64,000 bases of DNA from Emticicia sp. CRIBPO. GTDB lineage: Bacteria > Bacteroidota > Bacteroidia > Cytophagales > Spirosomataceae. A program made the translations under genes and the position numbers. The stretch spans positions 80,364 to 144,363 of the forward strand of contig NZ_JAAAKV010000013.1 in the NCBI RefSeq assembly GCF_009905725.1, written 5' to 3'. Shown piece after piece: positions 8,236 to 16,440 of the stretch. Numbering within the stretch: position 1 is the stretch's first letter; every line of letters begins with the position of its first letter. The notes below the pieces were generated by a model. The model worked only from the letters and a program-made list of their open reading frames with translations, ran no database searches and had not been told where the DNA came from.

Positions 8236-8301
8236 AGGGATTCGAACCCCCGACCCTCTGCTTGTAAGGCAGATGCTCTGAACCAACTGAGCTAAACTCC
8301 C
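8227..8301 (-). tRNA. tRNA-Val (anticodon UAC)
   Basis: The minus strand gives a full cloverleaf. The acceptor stem GGGAGTT pairs with AACTCCC and the discriminator is A. The D-arm is GCTC/GAGC. The anticodon arm is TCTGC-CTTACAA-GCAGA with anticodon TAC, reading GTA and other Val codons. The T-arm is GGGGG-TTCGAAT-CCCTC with one G-T pair. CCA is not encoded. The gene is monocistronic with its own terminator. Confidence 0.97.
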
Positions 8302-8633
8302 TTATTCCTTGTTTCCCTAAGGGACTGCAAAGATGCAGGGTCGTTTTTTTATTTCCAAATATTCTGTGAAAAAAATTTAATTTTTTTTCTGAAAATTAAA
8401 TTTCGCAGCCCCCTTTTCAAACATCAGCAGAATAGTACAATTTATCATCAAAATAATCGTAGTGAAGAATAAATGTCATAAATACATTTGTAAATCATTT
8501 ATTCGACCATTTTACATTTTTTCCGGATGGCAGTTTGAAAAATCAAAAATAGTAACTTTATTGTTTTGCGATATAGCTTATTAAGGGGAACAACAATCAA
8601 AAATTCAAACTGTCATCCTAATTTTTTAAAATT
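8302..8633. other. Intergenic region upstream of uxuA
   Basis: No gene is seen. TACATTTG (8483-8490) matches the -7 consensus but has no partner at -33. TTTG (8534-8537) and TTGTTTTG (8561-8568), 23 bp apart, are a possible but weak uxuA promoter. Confidence 0.3.
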
Positions 8634-9830
8634 ATGCCATTAGAACAAACCTGGAGGTGGTACGGGCCAAATGATCCGGTCAGTTTATCAGATATCAAAC
8701 AAGCCGGTGCTACCGGGATCGTCACCGCACTGCATCATGTACCCAACGGACAGGTATGGTCAAAGGAAGAAATCCTTATCAGGAAAAACCTCATTGAAGC
8801 CAATGGCCTCGTATGGTCGGTCGTAGAAAGTGTGCCGGTTCATGAAGACATCAAAAAGAGGTCCGGTAATTATCAGCAGTACATCGAGAATTATAAAGAA
8901 AGCCTGACCAACCTTGCTGCTTGCGGGATAGATACGGTTTGCTATAATTTTATGCCGGTGCTTGACTGGACGAGAACAGACCTTGATTTTGAACTTCCGG
9001 ACGGTTCCACTGCCCTGAGATTTGATGTGGTGGAATTCTGTGCTTTTGAATGCTTTATCCTGAAAAGGGAAGATGCAAGGTCTTCATACACCGAGGCGGT
9101 TTATCAGAAATCTGAAAAATGGTTTTCAGAAGCCTCTGAAGAAAAAAAAGCCAAACTCGTAAAAAATATCATTGCTGGTCTGCCAGGCAGTGAAGAAAGC
9201 TTTACGGTAGAAGAATTCGGCAAGGTTTTAAAGCAGTATGACGGCATTTCTGACGAAGACTTACGCAATAATTTATATAGTTTCATCCGTGAGGTAGCCC
9301 CGGTGGCAGAAGAGAATGATCTTTTGCTGGCTATTCACCCGGATGATCCTCCTTATCCTATTCTTGGGCTGCCCCGTGTGGTCAGTACAGAAGAAGACGC
9401 CAAAAGACTTCTGGATGCTTATGACAGCAAAGCCAACGGCTTGTGTTTCTGTACAGGAAGCTATGGTGTGAGACCGGATAATGACCTGGCCGGTATGGTA
9501 AACAGGTATGGCAACAAAATCAATTTTATTCACCTGAGAGCGACCAGGAGAGATGAAGAAGGCAATTTCTACGAAGCCGACCACCTGGATGGAGATGTAG
9601 ATATGTATGCCGTCATGAAAGCCCTCGTACTGGAACAGGAAAGCAGAAAAGAAGCCGGACGTGAGGATTTAAGGATGCCTTTCAGGCCGGATCACGGTCA
9701 CAGGATGTTGGATGACCTTTCGCCGGATAAGAAAACAAACCCGGGCTACACCGCCATCGGCCGTCTGCGTGGCCTTGCCGAATTGAGAGGTCTCGAATTA
9801 GGTATAAGAAGAAGTCTTTTAAATGCATAG
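8634..9830 (+). CDS. uxuA: Mannonate dehydratase
   Basis: A 398-residue protein, the usual UxuA length, with the family's recognisable start [33 protein letters not shown] and [12 protein letters not shown]. Later come AIHPDDPP and FCTGSYG, which carry metal-site residues, and RPDHGH near the C-terminus. It is a cytoplasmic metal-dependent enzyme that dehydrates D-mannonate to 2-keto-3-deoxygluconate in hexuronate catabolism. KdgK follows 35 bp downstream and uses the product. With the nearby xylanase operon this suggests use of glucuronic acid from glucuronoxylan. Fructuronate reductase (uxuB) and isomerase (uxuC) are not in the window. Confidence 0.97.
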   Translation: MPLEQTWRWYGPNDPVSLSDIKQAGATGIVTALHHVPNGQVWSKEEILIRKNLIEANGLVWSVVESVPVHEDIKKRSGNYQQYIENYKESLTNLAACGIDTVCYNFMPVLDWTRTDLDFELPDGSTALRFDVVEFCAFECFILKREDARSSYTEAVYQKSEKWFSEASEEKKAKLVKNIIAGLPGSEESFTVEEFGKVLKQYDGISDEDLRNNLYSFIREVAPVAEENDLLLAIHPDDPPYPILGLPRVVSTEEDAKRLLDAYDSKANGLCFCTGSYGVRPDNDLAGMVNRYGNKINFIHLRATRRDEEGNFYEADHLDGDVDMYAVMKALVLEQESRKEAGREDLRMPFRPDHGHRMLDDLSPDKKTNPGYTAIGRLRGLAELRGLELGIRRSLLNA

Positions 9831-9865
9831 AAATTTATTAGATTTGTGAAATAAAGTCTTGACTA

Positions 9866-10873
9866 ATGCCTAAAATCGTCACCTTCGGTGAAATCCTGCT
9901 GAGGTTATCAGCTCCGAATTATCAGAAAATAGAACAAGCCCAGTCATTTGAGGCCACTTTTGGAGGCACTGAAATGAATGTGGCCGCTTCTTTGGTTAAA
10001 TTTGGTTTTGAGGCTCAGCATGTCGGGGTTTTTCCTGACAACCTCGTAGGGCAGAAGGCCAAAGCATTTGTCCGTCAGCTGGGTATCGATGATTCGAAGG
10101 TCATTCTCGACGGCAAAAGAATAGGCTTGTTTTTCCAGGAAAAGGGAGCAGTGATGCGTGCCAGCCAGATTGTGTATGACCGGGCTGATTCCGCATTCGC
10201 CAATCTCAATCCTGATTGGTTTGACTGGGAGGAAATCCTGAAAGGGGCGGACTGGTTTCACTGGTGCGGCATTACCCCTGCCTTAAGTAAGGAAGCTGCC
10301 CAGGCTTGTCTTGAGGCAGTAAAGGCTGCACAGAAATTAGGAATAACTGTTTCTTCAGATATTTATTACAGAAGCAATCTCTGGAATTACGGTAAAACAC
10401 CCCAGGATATTCTTCCGGAATTAGCTTCTTACTCTAATGTCATCCTGGCCAGCAGAAAGAATATTGAAGAAATTTTCGGCATAAAGAGTGTTGAAGAAAA
10501 AGGAAGGTTTCAGGAAGCCGGAAGAAAACTGATGGAAGCTTATCCTTCAGTAAAGAAAGTCATAGATACAGAAAGAATACAGATCAGTGCCTCGCATAAC
10601 CGGATGAACGCCAGGATGTGGAACGGGGAAGAGTATCTCAAAACAGGCAATCAGGACATTACCCATATCATAGACCGGATAGGCAGCGGAGACGCTTTCC
10701 TGGCCGGTTTTATTTATGCTCAGGTGATGTTTAAGGATGATTTTAAATCTCTGGAATATGGAAACGCGGCTTCGGCTCTGAAACATACCATTGAAGGAGA
10801 TCAGAATCTTGTGGGGATTGCAGAAGTGGAGGCTTTGGTTGCCGGCGATGCCTCCGGCCGTCTGAGAAGATAA
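9866..10873 (+). CDS. kdgK: 2-dehydro-3-deoxygluconokinase (PfkB family)
   Basis: A 335-residue ribokinase-fold sugar kinase. The N-terminal TFGEILLRLSAP and GGTEMNVAASL are PfkB signature 1. DRIGSGDAFLAGF (about residues 269-281) is signature 2, with the catalytic Asp in GSGDAF. It phosphorylates 2-keto-3-deoxygluconate to KDPG, the step after UxuA. The identification as KdgK rather than another PfkB kinase rests partly on the uxuA neighbour. The KDPG aldolase gene that would complete the path is not nearby; instead a DUF3179 gene follows after 12 bp. Confidence 0.92.
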   Translation: MPKIVTFGEILLRLSAPNYQKIEQAQSFEATFGGTEMNVAASLVKFGFEAQHVGVFPDNLVGQKAKAFVRQLGIDDSKVILDGKRIGLFFQEKGAVMRASQIVYDRADSAFANLNPDWFDWEEILKGADWFHWCGITPALSKEAAQACLEAVKAAQKLGITVSSDIYYRSNLWNYGKTPQDILPELASYSNVILASRKNIEEIFGIKSVEEKGRFQEAGRKLMEAYPSVKKVIDTERIQISASHNRMNARMWNGEEYLKTGNQDITHIIDRIGSGDAFLAGFIYAQVMFKDDFKSLEYGNAASALKHTIEGDQNLVGIAEVEALVAGDASGRLRR

Positions 10874-10885
10874 ATATCAATTAAT

Positions 10886-12031
10886 ATGACAAAAAAACTC
10901 TTTCTTCTGGCCGCCATCGGACTGATACTGTTCGAGGTGCTCAATGTCTACTTTATTATGCCCATGCCCGGAAGTCAGCGGATGAGAAGCATCGACCTGG
11001 CTTACTTTTTGTATACCTGGAGATGGGTTTTCCGGGTGTTTTTCGGTCTTATCCTGTTGGCTACTTTTTTTACCTCCCTCAAGTCATCCAAATGGGTAAC
11101 CATCATTGCGTTGGTACTGGTGGCAGGCGTTACCTACGCATTCAATTTTGTAATGGCAGCAGATGCCATGTTTTATCAGCCTGAAGACTTCAGGATTTTA
11201 AACGCCAGAGAAAGTAAGGTAGAAAAAGACAGGCTTGTGATAGGTGTGGAGCACAACGGCGAAGCCAAAGCGTATCCGATTTCACTGATCGGCTATCACC
11301 ACCAGGTATTGGATACCCTTGGGGGAAAACCTATAATGGTGACATATTGTACCGTTTGCCGGACCGGGCGGGTATTTGAGCCAATGGTAAACGGCAAGCC
11401 TGAAAAATTCAGACTGGTGGGGATGGATCATTTCAACGCGATGTTTGAAGATGAAACCACGAAAAGCTGGTGGAGACAGGCCAACGGAGAGGCCATCACC
11501 GGGAAACTGAAGGGTCAGACGCTCCCTGAGATGCTTTCTCAGCAAACTACGGTGGAGCAATGGCTGAAGTTATATCCTGAAAGCAAAATCATGCAGCCTG
11601 ACCCTACCTTTAAAGAGAAATACGACAGCACCGCCAAATATGAAAAAGGTAAAAGCAAAAGTGACCTGACCCGTACAGACTCATTGTCGTGGAAAGATAA
11701 ATCATGGGTGGTGGGTATTGAAACCGGAAAAGGCAGCAAAGCCTTTGACTGGGTCAGACTTCAGAAAGAAAAAGTAATCAACGCAGAAGTAGGAGACAAG
11801 CCTGTGGTGCTGGTTTTGGGTAAGGACAATAAAAGTTTCTTTGCCTTTGAGCGTCCGGACAAGTCGGCTATTTTTACCTTAAAGCAGGATACCTTGTTGC
11901 TGAAGGATCAGAAATATGATTTTAACGGTAAAGCAACTGATTCAAAATCAGGATCTTTAAAGAAAATAAAAGCCTATCAGGAGTTCTGGCACAGCTGGAA
12001 AACCTTCCATCCTGCTACAGAAAAGTACTAA
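10886..12031 (+). CDS. DUF3179 domain membrane protein
   Basis: A 381-residue protein with three hydrophobic segments in the first 95 residues (about 5-25, 47-65 and 71-90), then a large soluble domain of the DUF3179 type: GVEHNGEAKAYPISLIGYHH, VTYCTVCRTGRVFEP and GMDHFNAMFEDETTKSWW. The TYCTVCRTG motif holds a CxxC pair that could bind metal or be redox active, but the biochemical role of the family is unknown. It lies 12 bp after kdgK and so is probably co-transcribed with uxuA-kdgK, though a functional link is not obvious. Confidence 0.85.
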   Translation: MTKKLFLLAAIGLILFEVLNVYFIMPMPGSQRMRSIDLAYFLYTWRWVFRVFFGLILLATFFTSLKSSKWVTIIALVLVAGVTYAFNFVMAADAMFYQPEDFRILNARESKVEKDRLVIGVEHNGEAKAYPISLIGYHHQVLDTLGGKPIMVTYCTVCRTGRVFEPMVNGKPEKFRLVGMDHFNAMFEDETTKSWWRQANGEAITGKLKGQTLPEMLSQQTTVEQWLKLYPESKIMQPDPTFKEKYDSTAKYEKGKSKSDLTRTDSLSWKDKSWVVGIETGKGSKAFDWVRLQKEKVINAEVGDKPVVLVLGKDNKSFFAFERPDKSAIFTLKQDTLLLKDQKYDFNGKATDSKSGSLKKIKAYQEFWHSWKTFHPATEKY

Positions 12032-12079
12032 AAGCAGGAATTTTGGAGCTATAAAAATCTTGATAAATTTTATTGTAAG

Positions 12080-12113
12080 TTTGTAGGATTTAATTTAATT
12101 ATATTTATATTTG
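12080..12113 (+). promoter_or_regulatory. Promoter with a perfect -7 box
   Basis: TTTG (12080-12083), a 22-bp spacer and TATATTTG (12106-12113) match the Bacteroidota consensus. The predicted start of transcription near 12120 makes the TTG at 12111 impossible as a start codon for the next gene. Confidence 0.6.
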
Positions 12114-12134
12114 CGGGTATTTTTTAAGAAACCG

Positions 12135-12674
12135 TTGAAGAAACTATTTGGCATATCACTGAGTCTTTTGCTGGTCATGAACATGATCGGTAAGCCCCTT
12201 CTTGAATATTATCAGGAAGAGGTGAAGTCTTCTTTGAGTGAAGAAACAGTGTTTTTCGAAGAAAACGGGGACAAATTAACAGTAAAAGTGCCTTTTCAGT
12301 TACCTTATCAGAGTGCTTCCTACAATTTTGAAGATGTACAGGATGTGGTAGTTTATAAAGGTAATTTCTACAGAACTGTCAAGAGGGTGTTTGAAAACGA
12401 CACTTTGTACACCCAGCTTAAAAAAGAATCGATCGACAGAAGTAATCTCTTTGATATGGTGAGCCAGGTAACCAAAAACTATGACAAAAAACCTGTTGAT
12501 CCTATTCAGAATATTATTGATATCTTAAAGACTTTTTCAAGTAATTACCATACTACTTCAGTTAGCTATTATACTTTTTTCTGGACTGACTGGTTGAAAT
12601 TCAGCCATACAGAGCCGATAAGTTTATACCACTCCCACGCCGGTGTTATCACCGCTCCTCCACCCAGGTGCTAG
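12135..12674 (+). CDS. Secreted hypothetical protein with Pro-Cys C-terminus
   Basis: Not recognised. From the TTG at 12135 it is 179 residues with a clean signal-peptide-like start (KKLFGISLSLLLVMNMIG). An ATG at 12177 is the alternative start; the frame is open from the TTG at 12111, but a promoter covers that codon. The mature part is acidic to neutral, has no membrane segment, and ends in YHSHAGVITAPPPRC. The His-rich HSHAG followed by PPPRC is the only striking feature and could be a metal site. It precedes the haloperoxidase-fold cluster by about 0.55 kb with its own promoter, so membership in that cluster is uncertain. Confidence 0.65.
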   Translation: MKKLFGISLSLLLVMNMIGKPLLEYYQEEVKSSLSEETVFFEENGDKLTVKVPFQLPYQSASYNFEDVQDVVVYKGNFYRTVKRVFENDTLYTQLKKESIDRSNLFDMVSQVTKNYDKKPVDPIQNIIDILKTFSSNYHTTSVSYYTFFWTDWLKFSHTEPISLYHSHAGVITAPPPRC

Positions 12675-13237
12675 TAACCTGTTTTTATTTCCTTTTATCA
12701 GAATATTGTTGAGCAGGTTGTCAGTTATTGCAGCATGCCCCAAAGAGTTTCTACCGGTTAATCAATCGTAATTGGACCTCTGTGCTATTTTCCAAAAAGG
12801 ATACTTCCCTGTTTATTTTTCATCAATGCTGTTCTCGTTTGTTCACTGAAATTTGTTCAGAACCTGTTTTAGAAGCTGGAAATCATGTTTCAGCCTGACA
12901 TCACAACTAAAAAGATATTGAATCATCTTTATGGTTTAATCATAGGTTAGTAACTAAAGACTCTGCACAGCATTTTGCTGTGCAGAGTTTATAAAAATAC
13001 TAACATCCTTTAAGGGGGAAATACCTGAGGATAAATGATTAAATGATAAGATAACCTAAAAATTTAGCGGACTTTTCCCGTCATTTTTCATGCACCTGGA
13101 TACCAAAAAGATAAAAATTATAATTTCTATATAATCCGGATATCCGGAAATACTGTTTTTCTCACAACATCTAAGAAGTTCTCATTTTTCTAACCTAGTT
13201 AAACCGTTTGTCTATGTTTTTAAATTTACAAAAAAAA
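12675..13237. other. Intergenic stretch, no gene seen
   Basis: 563 bp without a plausible gene. It holds the terminator-like hairpin at 12961-12990. The sequence after about 12990 is AT-rich and presumably contains the promoter of the next cluster, but no clear TAnnTTTG box is seen. Confidence 0.5.
12961..12990 (+). terminator. Hairpin terminator
   Basis: CTCTGCACAGC (12961-12971), loop ATTTT and GCTGTGCAGAG (12977-12987) form a perfect 11-bp stem followed by TTTATAAAAAT. It separates the secreted hypothetical gene from the next cluster. Confidence 0.7.
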
Positions 13238-14140
13238 ATGAAGTTGATTTTTAAGTCAGTATTTCTGCTGTTGATGGGGGCGTCAATAGCGACGAAAGCT
13301 CAAATGCCCCACGATGCTATTTACATGTCTAAAAATTCTGTTTGTGCCGCTCTGAGTTATGGCAGCAGCAGCTGGACAGAGTACTGGGAAGGAACCTTTA
13401 AGCGTGAAAACTTTAACATGGGTAAAAACACTACCCAGAATGCCATGGTGATGGTAGCTGCAGGTATTACGGATAAACTGAATGTGATTGTGGGGTTACC
13501 TTACATCAAGACATCCAACAGTGCCGGAAACCTGATGGGTATGAAAGGGATACAGGACTTCTCAGCGGTCCTGAAATACCAGATGTTTGTGAAAAACGGA
13601 TTTGTTTTACACGGAGTTATCGGAGGCTCCCTGCCGGCGAGTAATTACACGGCTGATTTCTTACCGATGTCTATCGGTTTAAAAGCAAAGACGGCGACCG
13701 GAAGGCTGATCGCCAGTTATGCCCACAAATCAGGCATTTACCTGACTACACATGCCGCTTATAATGTAAGAAGCAATATAAAGCTCGATAAAGACGGATA
13801 CCAGGCACACGGGCAGGTTTTTAACACCGATAAAGTGGATGTTCCTGATGCGATGGATGCCGCCGCCAGACTGGGATTTGAAAACAAGAGTTTTCAGGCT
13901 GAGGTTTTTGTTGAGCGTTTTGCGGCTCTGACAGGGGATGATATCCGACGTAACGACATGCCTTTTGTGACCAATAAAATGGAAGCGACATCTGTAGGAG
14001 CTTATGCCAAGTTTCAGCCGAGACATTTAGGAGTTAATGCAAGAGTAGCGTATGTTACCAATGGCCGTAACATGGGACAAAGCACCAGTTATTCTGTAGG
14101 TTTATTGTACATATTTGACATTAAAAAGAAAGACAAGTAA
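13238..14140 (+). CDS. Outer-membrane beta-barrel protein of unknown function
   Basis: The ATG at 13238 gives a typical signal peptide (MKLIFKSVFLLLMGASIATKAQ, cut after the AQ); the frame is open further upstream to a TTG at 13208 and an ATG at 13214, which are less likely. The 300-residue product has alternating hydrophobic strands and a C-terminal YSVGLLYIF strand, as in outer-membrane barrels. It resembles the transporter/phenol MetA-like barrels, but that match is uncertain. It is first in an all-plus run and 40 bp before the PAP2/haloperoxidase-like lipoprotein, so it may be a channel for the substrate or product. Confidence 0.75.
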   Translation: MKLIFKSVFLLLMGASIATKAQMPHDAIYMSKNSVCAALSYGSSSWTEYWEGTFKRENFNMGKNTTQNAMVMVAAGITDKLNVIVGLPYIKTSNSAGNLMGMKGIQDFSAVLKYQMFVKNGFVLHGVIGGSLPASNYTADFLPMSIGLKAKTATGRLIASYAHKSGIYLTTHAAYNVRSNIKLDKDGYQAHGQVFNTDKVDVPDAMDAAARLGFENKSFQAEVFVERFAALTGDDIRRNDMPFVTNKMEATSVGAYAKFQPRHLGVNARVAYVTNGRNMGQSTSYSVGLLYIFDIKKKDK

Positions 14141-14180
14141 AATTTTGACGCAGTTGAGTATCAATAACGATATATTAAAA

Positions 14181-15722
14181 ATGAAGAATTCCGGTAAACA
14201 ATTATTTATACTTTTTTTAGGTCTGACGCTGTTTGTCAGCTCATGTGACACCGTTGTCAAGGACCCCGCTTATGATTCGTACGTTCCGGCTGCTTTGGAT
14301 GAAAAAGGCGGTACATGGAAAACTTATGTACTGGCTTCGGCTACTGAAATAGCAGTGGCAGAGCCAACTGCAACAGGATCAGCAGCCTATGCTGATGAAA
14401 TTAAGAAACTCAAGGCGGCCGTAGACGGTATAACTCCTGAACAAAAAACAGTGGTTGAGTACTGGGGTGCGGGAGCCGTATTCCGCTGGAATGAAATCGG
14501 CCGTGAATTGTGTGCGAGGTATAACAGCCCGCCTGCTTCTACTCCAGATGGTAAATATCCCCTTCCGGATGCTGCCAACCCACTTAAAGATCCCCGTTTT
14601 CCATTTGCTAACCCTCCTTATGCTGCCCGTGCTTTGGCTTACCTGAGTGTCGCCCAGTATGATGCCCTGGTTTCGGCATGGAATTACAAATACAAATACA
14701 ACCGCAAGGCTCCTTCAAAAGTAGATGCTTCTGTAAAAGCTTTACTGGCTGTAAGTGATCTGCCGTCTTATCCGTCAGAAGATGCCGTAGTGGCTTCTGC
14801 TTCATATGAAATCCTTAAGGCGATGTTCCCTGGTGAGGTTCCTTTCCTGGATGCCAAACTGGCCGAACACAAGAATTCAAGACTTTGGGGTGGTATGAAC
14901 GTGGAAAGTGATGTAACGGCAGGTGCTTCTTTAGGAACTTCTGTAGGTCAGAAAGTGATGACAAAGGCGAGAGCTGACGGTATGGGAGCTGCCAACAATC
15001 AGGCTGCTACAGCTGATATGATCGCGAATGCCAAGAAACTGGGAATTCCTGAAACATGGCTGAGCCAGGAGACCCCGCTCAGACCTGGTATGTTGCCGAC
15101 TTATGGTAACGTGGCCACCTGGAATTTTGACAAAGCGACTTTGGTGTCGATTCGTCCGGCTGCACCACCGGTATTGCACAGCGAAGCCTTTAACAAAGAC
15201 CTGAATGAATTAAGAGACATAGAGAAAAATCAGACCCGTGAACAGGCACGCATCGCCAACTACTGGGCCGATGGTGTAGGCAGCTATACGCCTCCGGGAC
15301 ACTGGCACCGAGCGGGAGCAAGATTATGCTATGAAAATAAATTCAGCGAAATCAGGACTGCCCGTACCATGGCCTTATTAGGTACTGCAGAAATGGATGC
15401 CGGGATTGCATGCTGGGAGGTTAAGTATTATTACTATTATCCTCGTCCTCAGCAGTTCGGCTCCAAAACTTCAGTTGGGTTACCCAACTTCCCTTCTTAT
15501 ACTTCAGGGCATTCTACTTTCTCGGGAGCAGCGGCTGAAGTATTGAGCTCTATATTCCCGACCAGGGCGACTGAATTGGTTGCTCAGGCTCAGGAGGCCT
15601 CAAACTCAAGAGTTTATGGTCTGATCCATTACCGTTTTGATGCTACAGCAGGTCTTGAGCATGGTAAGAAGATCGGTCAATATGCGATTGCAAGAGGAAA
15701 AGCCGACGGATCAGGCTTATAA
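14181..15722 (+). CDS. PAP2 / vanadium-dependent haloperoxidase-fold lipoprotein
   Basis: The ATG at 14181 gives 513 residues with a lipoprotein signal (FLGLTLFVSSC). All three PAP2 motifs are intact: KYYYYYPRP (K-x6-RP) near residue 415, TSGHS near 442, and SRVYGLIHYRFD (SR-x5-H-x3-D) near 476-487. These residues bind phosphate in acid phosphatases and vanadate in haloperoxidases. The protein's length, long helical N-terminus and lipid anchor favour the bacterial vanadium-haloperoxidase-like group, but motifs alone cannot tell halogenating from phosphatase activity. Four AhpD-like genes in the same run would fit peroxide chemistry. A frame extension to 14115 overlaps the previous gene and is rejected. 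Confidence 0.88.
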   Translation: MKNSGKQLFILFLGLTLFVSSCDTVVKDPAYDSYVPAALDEKGGTWKTYVLASATEIAVAEPTATGSAAYADEIKKLKAAVDGITPEQKTVVEYWGAGAVFRWNEIGRELCARYNSPPASTPDGKYPLPDAANPLKDPRFPFANPPYAARALAYLSVAQYDALVSAWNYKYKYNRKAPSKVDASVKALLAVSDLPSYPSEDAVVASASYEILKAMFPGEVPFLDAKLAEHKNSRLWGGMNVESDVTAGASLGTSVGQKVMTKARADGMGAANNQAATADMIANAKKLGIPETWLSQETPLRPGMLPTYGNVATWNFDKATLVSIRPAAPPVLHSEAFNKDLNELRDIEKNQTREQARIANYWADGVGSYTPPGHWHRAGARLCYENKFSEIRTARTMALLGTAEMDAGIACWEVKYYYYYPRPQQFGSKTSVGLPNFPSYTSGHSTFSGAAAEVLSSIFPTRATELVAQAQEASNSRVYGLIHYRFDATAGLEHGKKIGQYAIARGKADGSGL

Positions 15723-15772
15723 TTTCTAACATTTAATCAGGGTAATTACTGATAGATACTACCACGGCAATG

Positions 15773-15808
15773 AAACAGGAAGACGATATACGTGTCTCCC
15801 TGTTTTCT
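15773..15808 (+). terminator. Hairpin after the PAP2-fold gene
   Basis: AAACAGG with AGAC on the left (15773-15784) pairs with GTCT and CCTGTTT on the right (15794-15805), with one mismatch, followed by a short TTT. It may be an attenuator between the lipoprotein gene and the first AhpD-like gene. Confidence 0.5.
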
Positions 15809-15870
15809 GCCGGCTGGGATTGTTTTGCCCTTATTTTTCAAAAATGCTTTAATTTTTAAACCAAATATTC

Positions 15871-16437
15871 ATGTCACATATTCCATTGGAGAGCCATTTG
15901 CCGGGGATTACGGGTTTGCTTGAATACCGCCAGGACTCAGCGAAGCCTATCAGAGAACTGACCCAGTTGCTGTTGCGGGGAGAGTCAACACTCACCGAAG
16001 CTGAGCGGGAGCTGATTGCCACGTTGGTGTCATCCAGGAACCAATGCAGGTTTTGTACTACGGCCCACAAATCAGCTGCAGATATTCTGCTGGGAGAATC
16101 TGAAACCTGTGAGATGGTGATCAATGACTTTGAATCTGCACCTGTTGGAGAAAAAATGAAATCCTTGCTGGCTATCGCTGCCCATGTTCAGAAAAACGGC
16201 AAGAATGTAACAGAAGGAGATGTCATCAGAGCCAGAAACTGCGGAGCTACCGACAGGGAAATTCATGATACTGTATTGATAGCCGCTCTTTTTTGTCTTT
16301 ACAATAAATATGTTGACGGGATGGCCAGTTTTACTCCCACTGACCCCGCCTTTTACAAAAAACTCGGAGAAAGAATTACAACCGTTGGTTATAACCGCCT
16401 GCCCGGTGGATATGATCAGTTAAAAACCCAATCTTAA
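15871..16437 (+). CDS. AhpD-like / carboxymuconolactone decarboxylase family protein, paralogue 1
   Basis: A 188-residue all-helical protein. It keeps the AhpD proton-relay spacing: Glu in ERELIAT, then 11 residues, CRFCTTAH (C-x2-C-x3-H). The C-terminal half has REIHDTVLIAALFC and NKYVDG. AhpD-type proteins reduce peroxides or partner peroxidases through the CxxC dithiol, but many members have other roles. No signal peptide is present, so it is cytoplasmic. Its start MSHIPLE and overall sequence are closest to the paralogue at 22797. The TonB receptor begins three bases after its stop codon, so the two are surely co-transcribed. Confidence 0.92.
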   Translation: MSHIPLESHLPGITGLLEYRQDSAKPIRELTQLLLRGESTLTEAERELIATLVSSRNQCRFCTTAHKSAADILLGESETCEMVINDFESAPVGEKMKSLLAIAAHVQKNGKNVTEGDVIRARNCGATDREIHDTVLIAALFCLYNKYVDGMASFTPTDPAFYKKLGERITTVGYNRLPGGYDQLKTQS

Positions 16438-16440
16438 AGT

